Shown in pieces: positions 63,744-64,000 of a DNA stretch of 64,000 nt. Within the stretch, counting starts at the first letter, position 1. Each line of letters begins with the position of its first letter. The notes beneath the pieces are model-generated. The model worked only from the letters and a program-made list of their open reading frames with translations. It searched no databases and had not been told where the DNA came from. The position numbers and the translations under genes are program-made. This DNA is from Pantoea sp. A4 (GTDB lineage: Bacteria > Pseudomonadota > Gammaproteobacteria > Enterobacterales > Enterobacteriaceae): NCBI RefSeq assembly GCF_000295955.2, contig NZ_ALXE01000022.1:1-64000 (forward strand). The letters run 5' to 3'.

Positions 63744-64000
63744 ATGAGAATTGGTGAGCTTTCAGCCAGCACGGGTATCAGCGAAAGGATGCTGCGCTAC
63801 TATGAACAGGAAAAGTTACTCAGCCCGAAACGCAGTGCCGCCGGTTATCGTGAATATTCTCTGGCAGATAAAGAGAGAGTTGAGCGTATTCGCTTATTAA
63901 ATAGCAGTGGGGTTAAAATTGAGAGCATACGGCTGCTGTTGCCCTGCATGCTTGACGACGGAAATGGCTTCTCACCCTGCAAAATCGCCATAGACATTCT
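63744..64000 (+). CDS. MerR-family transcriptional regulator (cut by window end)
   Basis: The first 85 residues of a MerR-type regulator: MRIGELSASTGISERMLRYY with the helix-turn-helix and wing (about 1-38, ERMLRYYEQEKLLSPKRS), then the second wing helix SLADKERVERIRLLNSSGVK. GGAG lies 6 bases before the ATG. The sensing domain lies past the window edge. LLLPCMLDDGNGFSPC has two cysteines, but whether they are metal- or redox-sensing cannot be told. Confidence 0.88.
   Translation, partial: MRIGELSASTGISERMLRYYEQEKLLSPKRSAAGYREYSLADKERVERIRLLNSSGVKIESIRLLLPCMLDDGNGFSPCKIAIDI

Noticed and set aside
1..64000. tRNA, rRNA genes, CRISPR arrays or intact insertion sequences
   Set aside because: No cloverleaf with a T-loop GTTCRA pattern at a sensible place, no spaced repeats and no transposase with terminal repeats were seen.

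Overview
The window is chromosomal DNA of a motile enterobacterium, most likely from the Erwiniaceae (Pantoea/Erwinia-like). FliC, FliDST, AmyA, FliA, FliZ, DcyD, Mfd, LolCDE, CobB, PepT, Nac and the C-P lyase proteins all read as close relatives of the Escherichia coli proteins. Their neighbourhood differs from E. coli: nac lies beside amyA, tcyN beside mfd, nagK is missing between lolE and cobB, pepT follows cobB with no ycfZ/pot block, and fliC and fliA are separated by about 17 kb. The species call is inference from protein resemblance and gene order; there is no rRNA here.

Layout. 1-3981: a three-gene CUT2 sugar importer (binding protein, double ATPase, permease), perhaps for inositol. 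4119-5325: nac behind two NtrC-like sites and a sigma-54 promoter. 5384-10684: amyA, fliT, fliS and fliD leftward and fliC rightward, with two clear sigma-28 promoters in the fliD-fliC gap. 10826-17578: an AT-richer metabolic insert with an RraA-like protein, an orphan amino-acid-type binding protein, a three-subunit periplasmic gluconate-type dehydrogenase and a LysR regulator. 18142-27241: a glycan island with a 1165-residue four-module glycosyltransferase and sugar-nucleotide genes for a CDP-6-deoxyhexose route (ddhA, ddhB, epimerase, reductase) and part of the dTDP-rhamnose route (rfbA, rfbC). Its position between fliC and fliA points to flagellin glycosylation. 27502-32156: fliA, fliZ, dcyD, tcyJ, tcyL, tcyN (motility sigma factor, its co-regulator, cyst(e)ine uptake and D-cysteine breakdown).

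32201-40110: mfd, a 67-residue small protein, lolCDE and cobB. 40098-47855: a two-gene operon of giant paralogous toxin-like proteins (1342 and 1242 residues). The downstream copy ends in a domain with the GExH motif of the TIKI/ChaN/erythromycin-esterase superfamily, while the upstream copy has lost those residues. This is the best candidate for an undescribed system. 48118-49350: pepT. 49442-50208: a ClpP-fold protein overlapping a 64-residue partner, AT-rich and unexplained. 50579-61879: the phosphonate regulon in two transcripts (phnFGHIJKLMNP and phnCDE1E2), each preceded by a four-repeat Pho-box array; a REP-like palindrome lies before phnE1. 62269-63570: an NCS2 purine permease behind a PurR-type operator. 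63744 to the window end: the start of a MerR regulator.

No tRNA, rRNA, CRISPR array, integrase or intact insertion sequence was seen.
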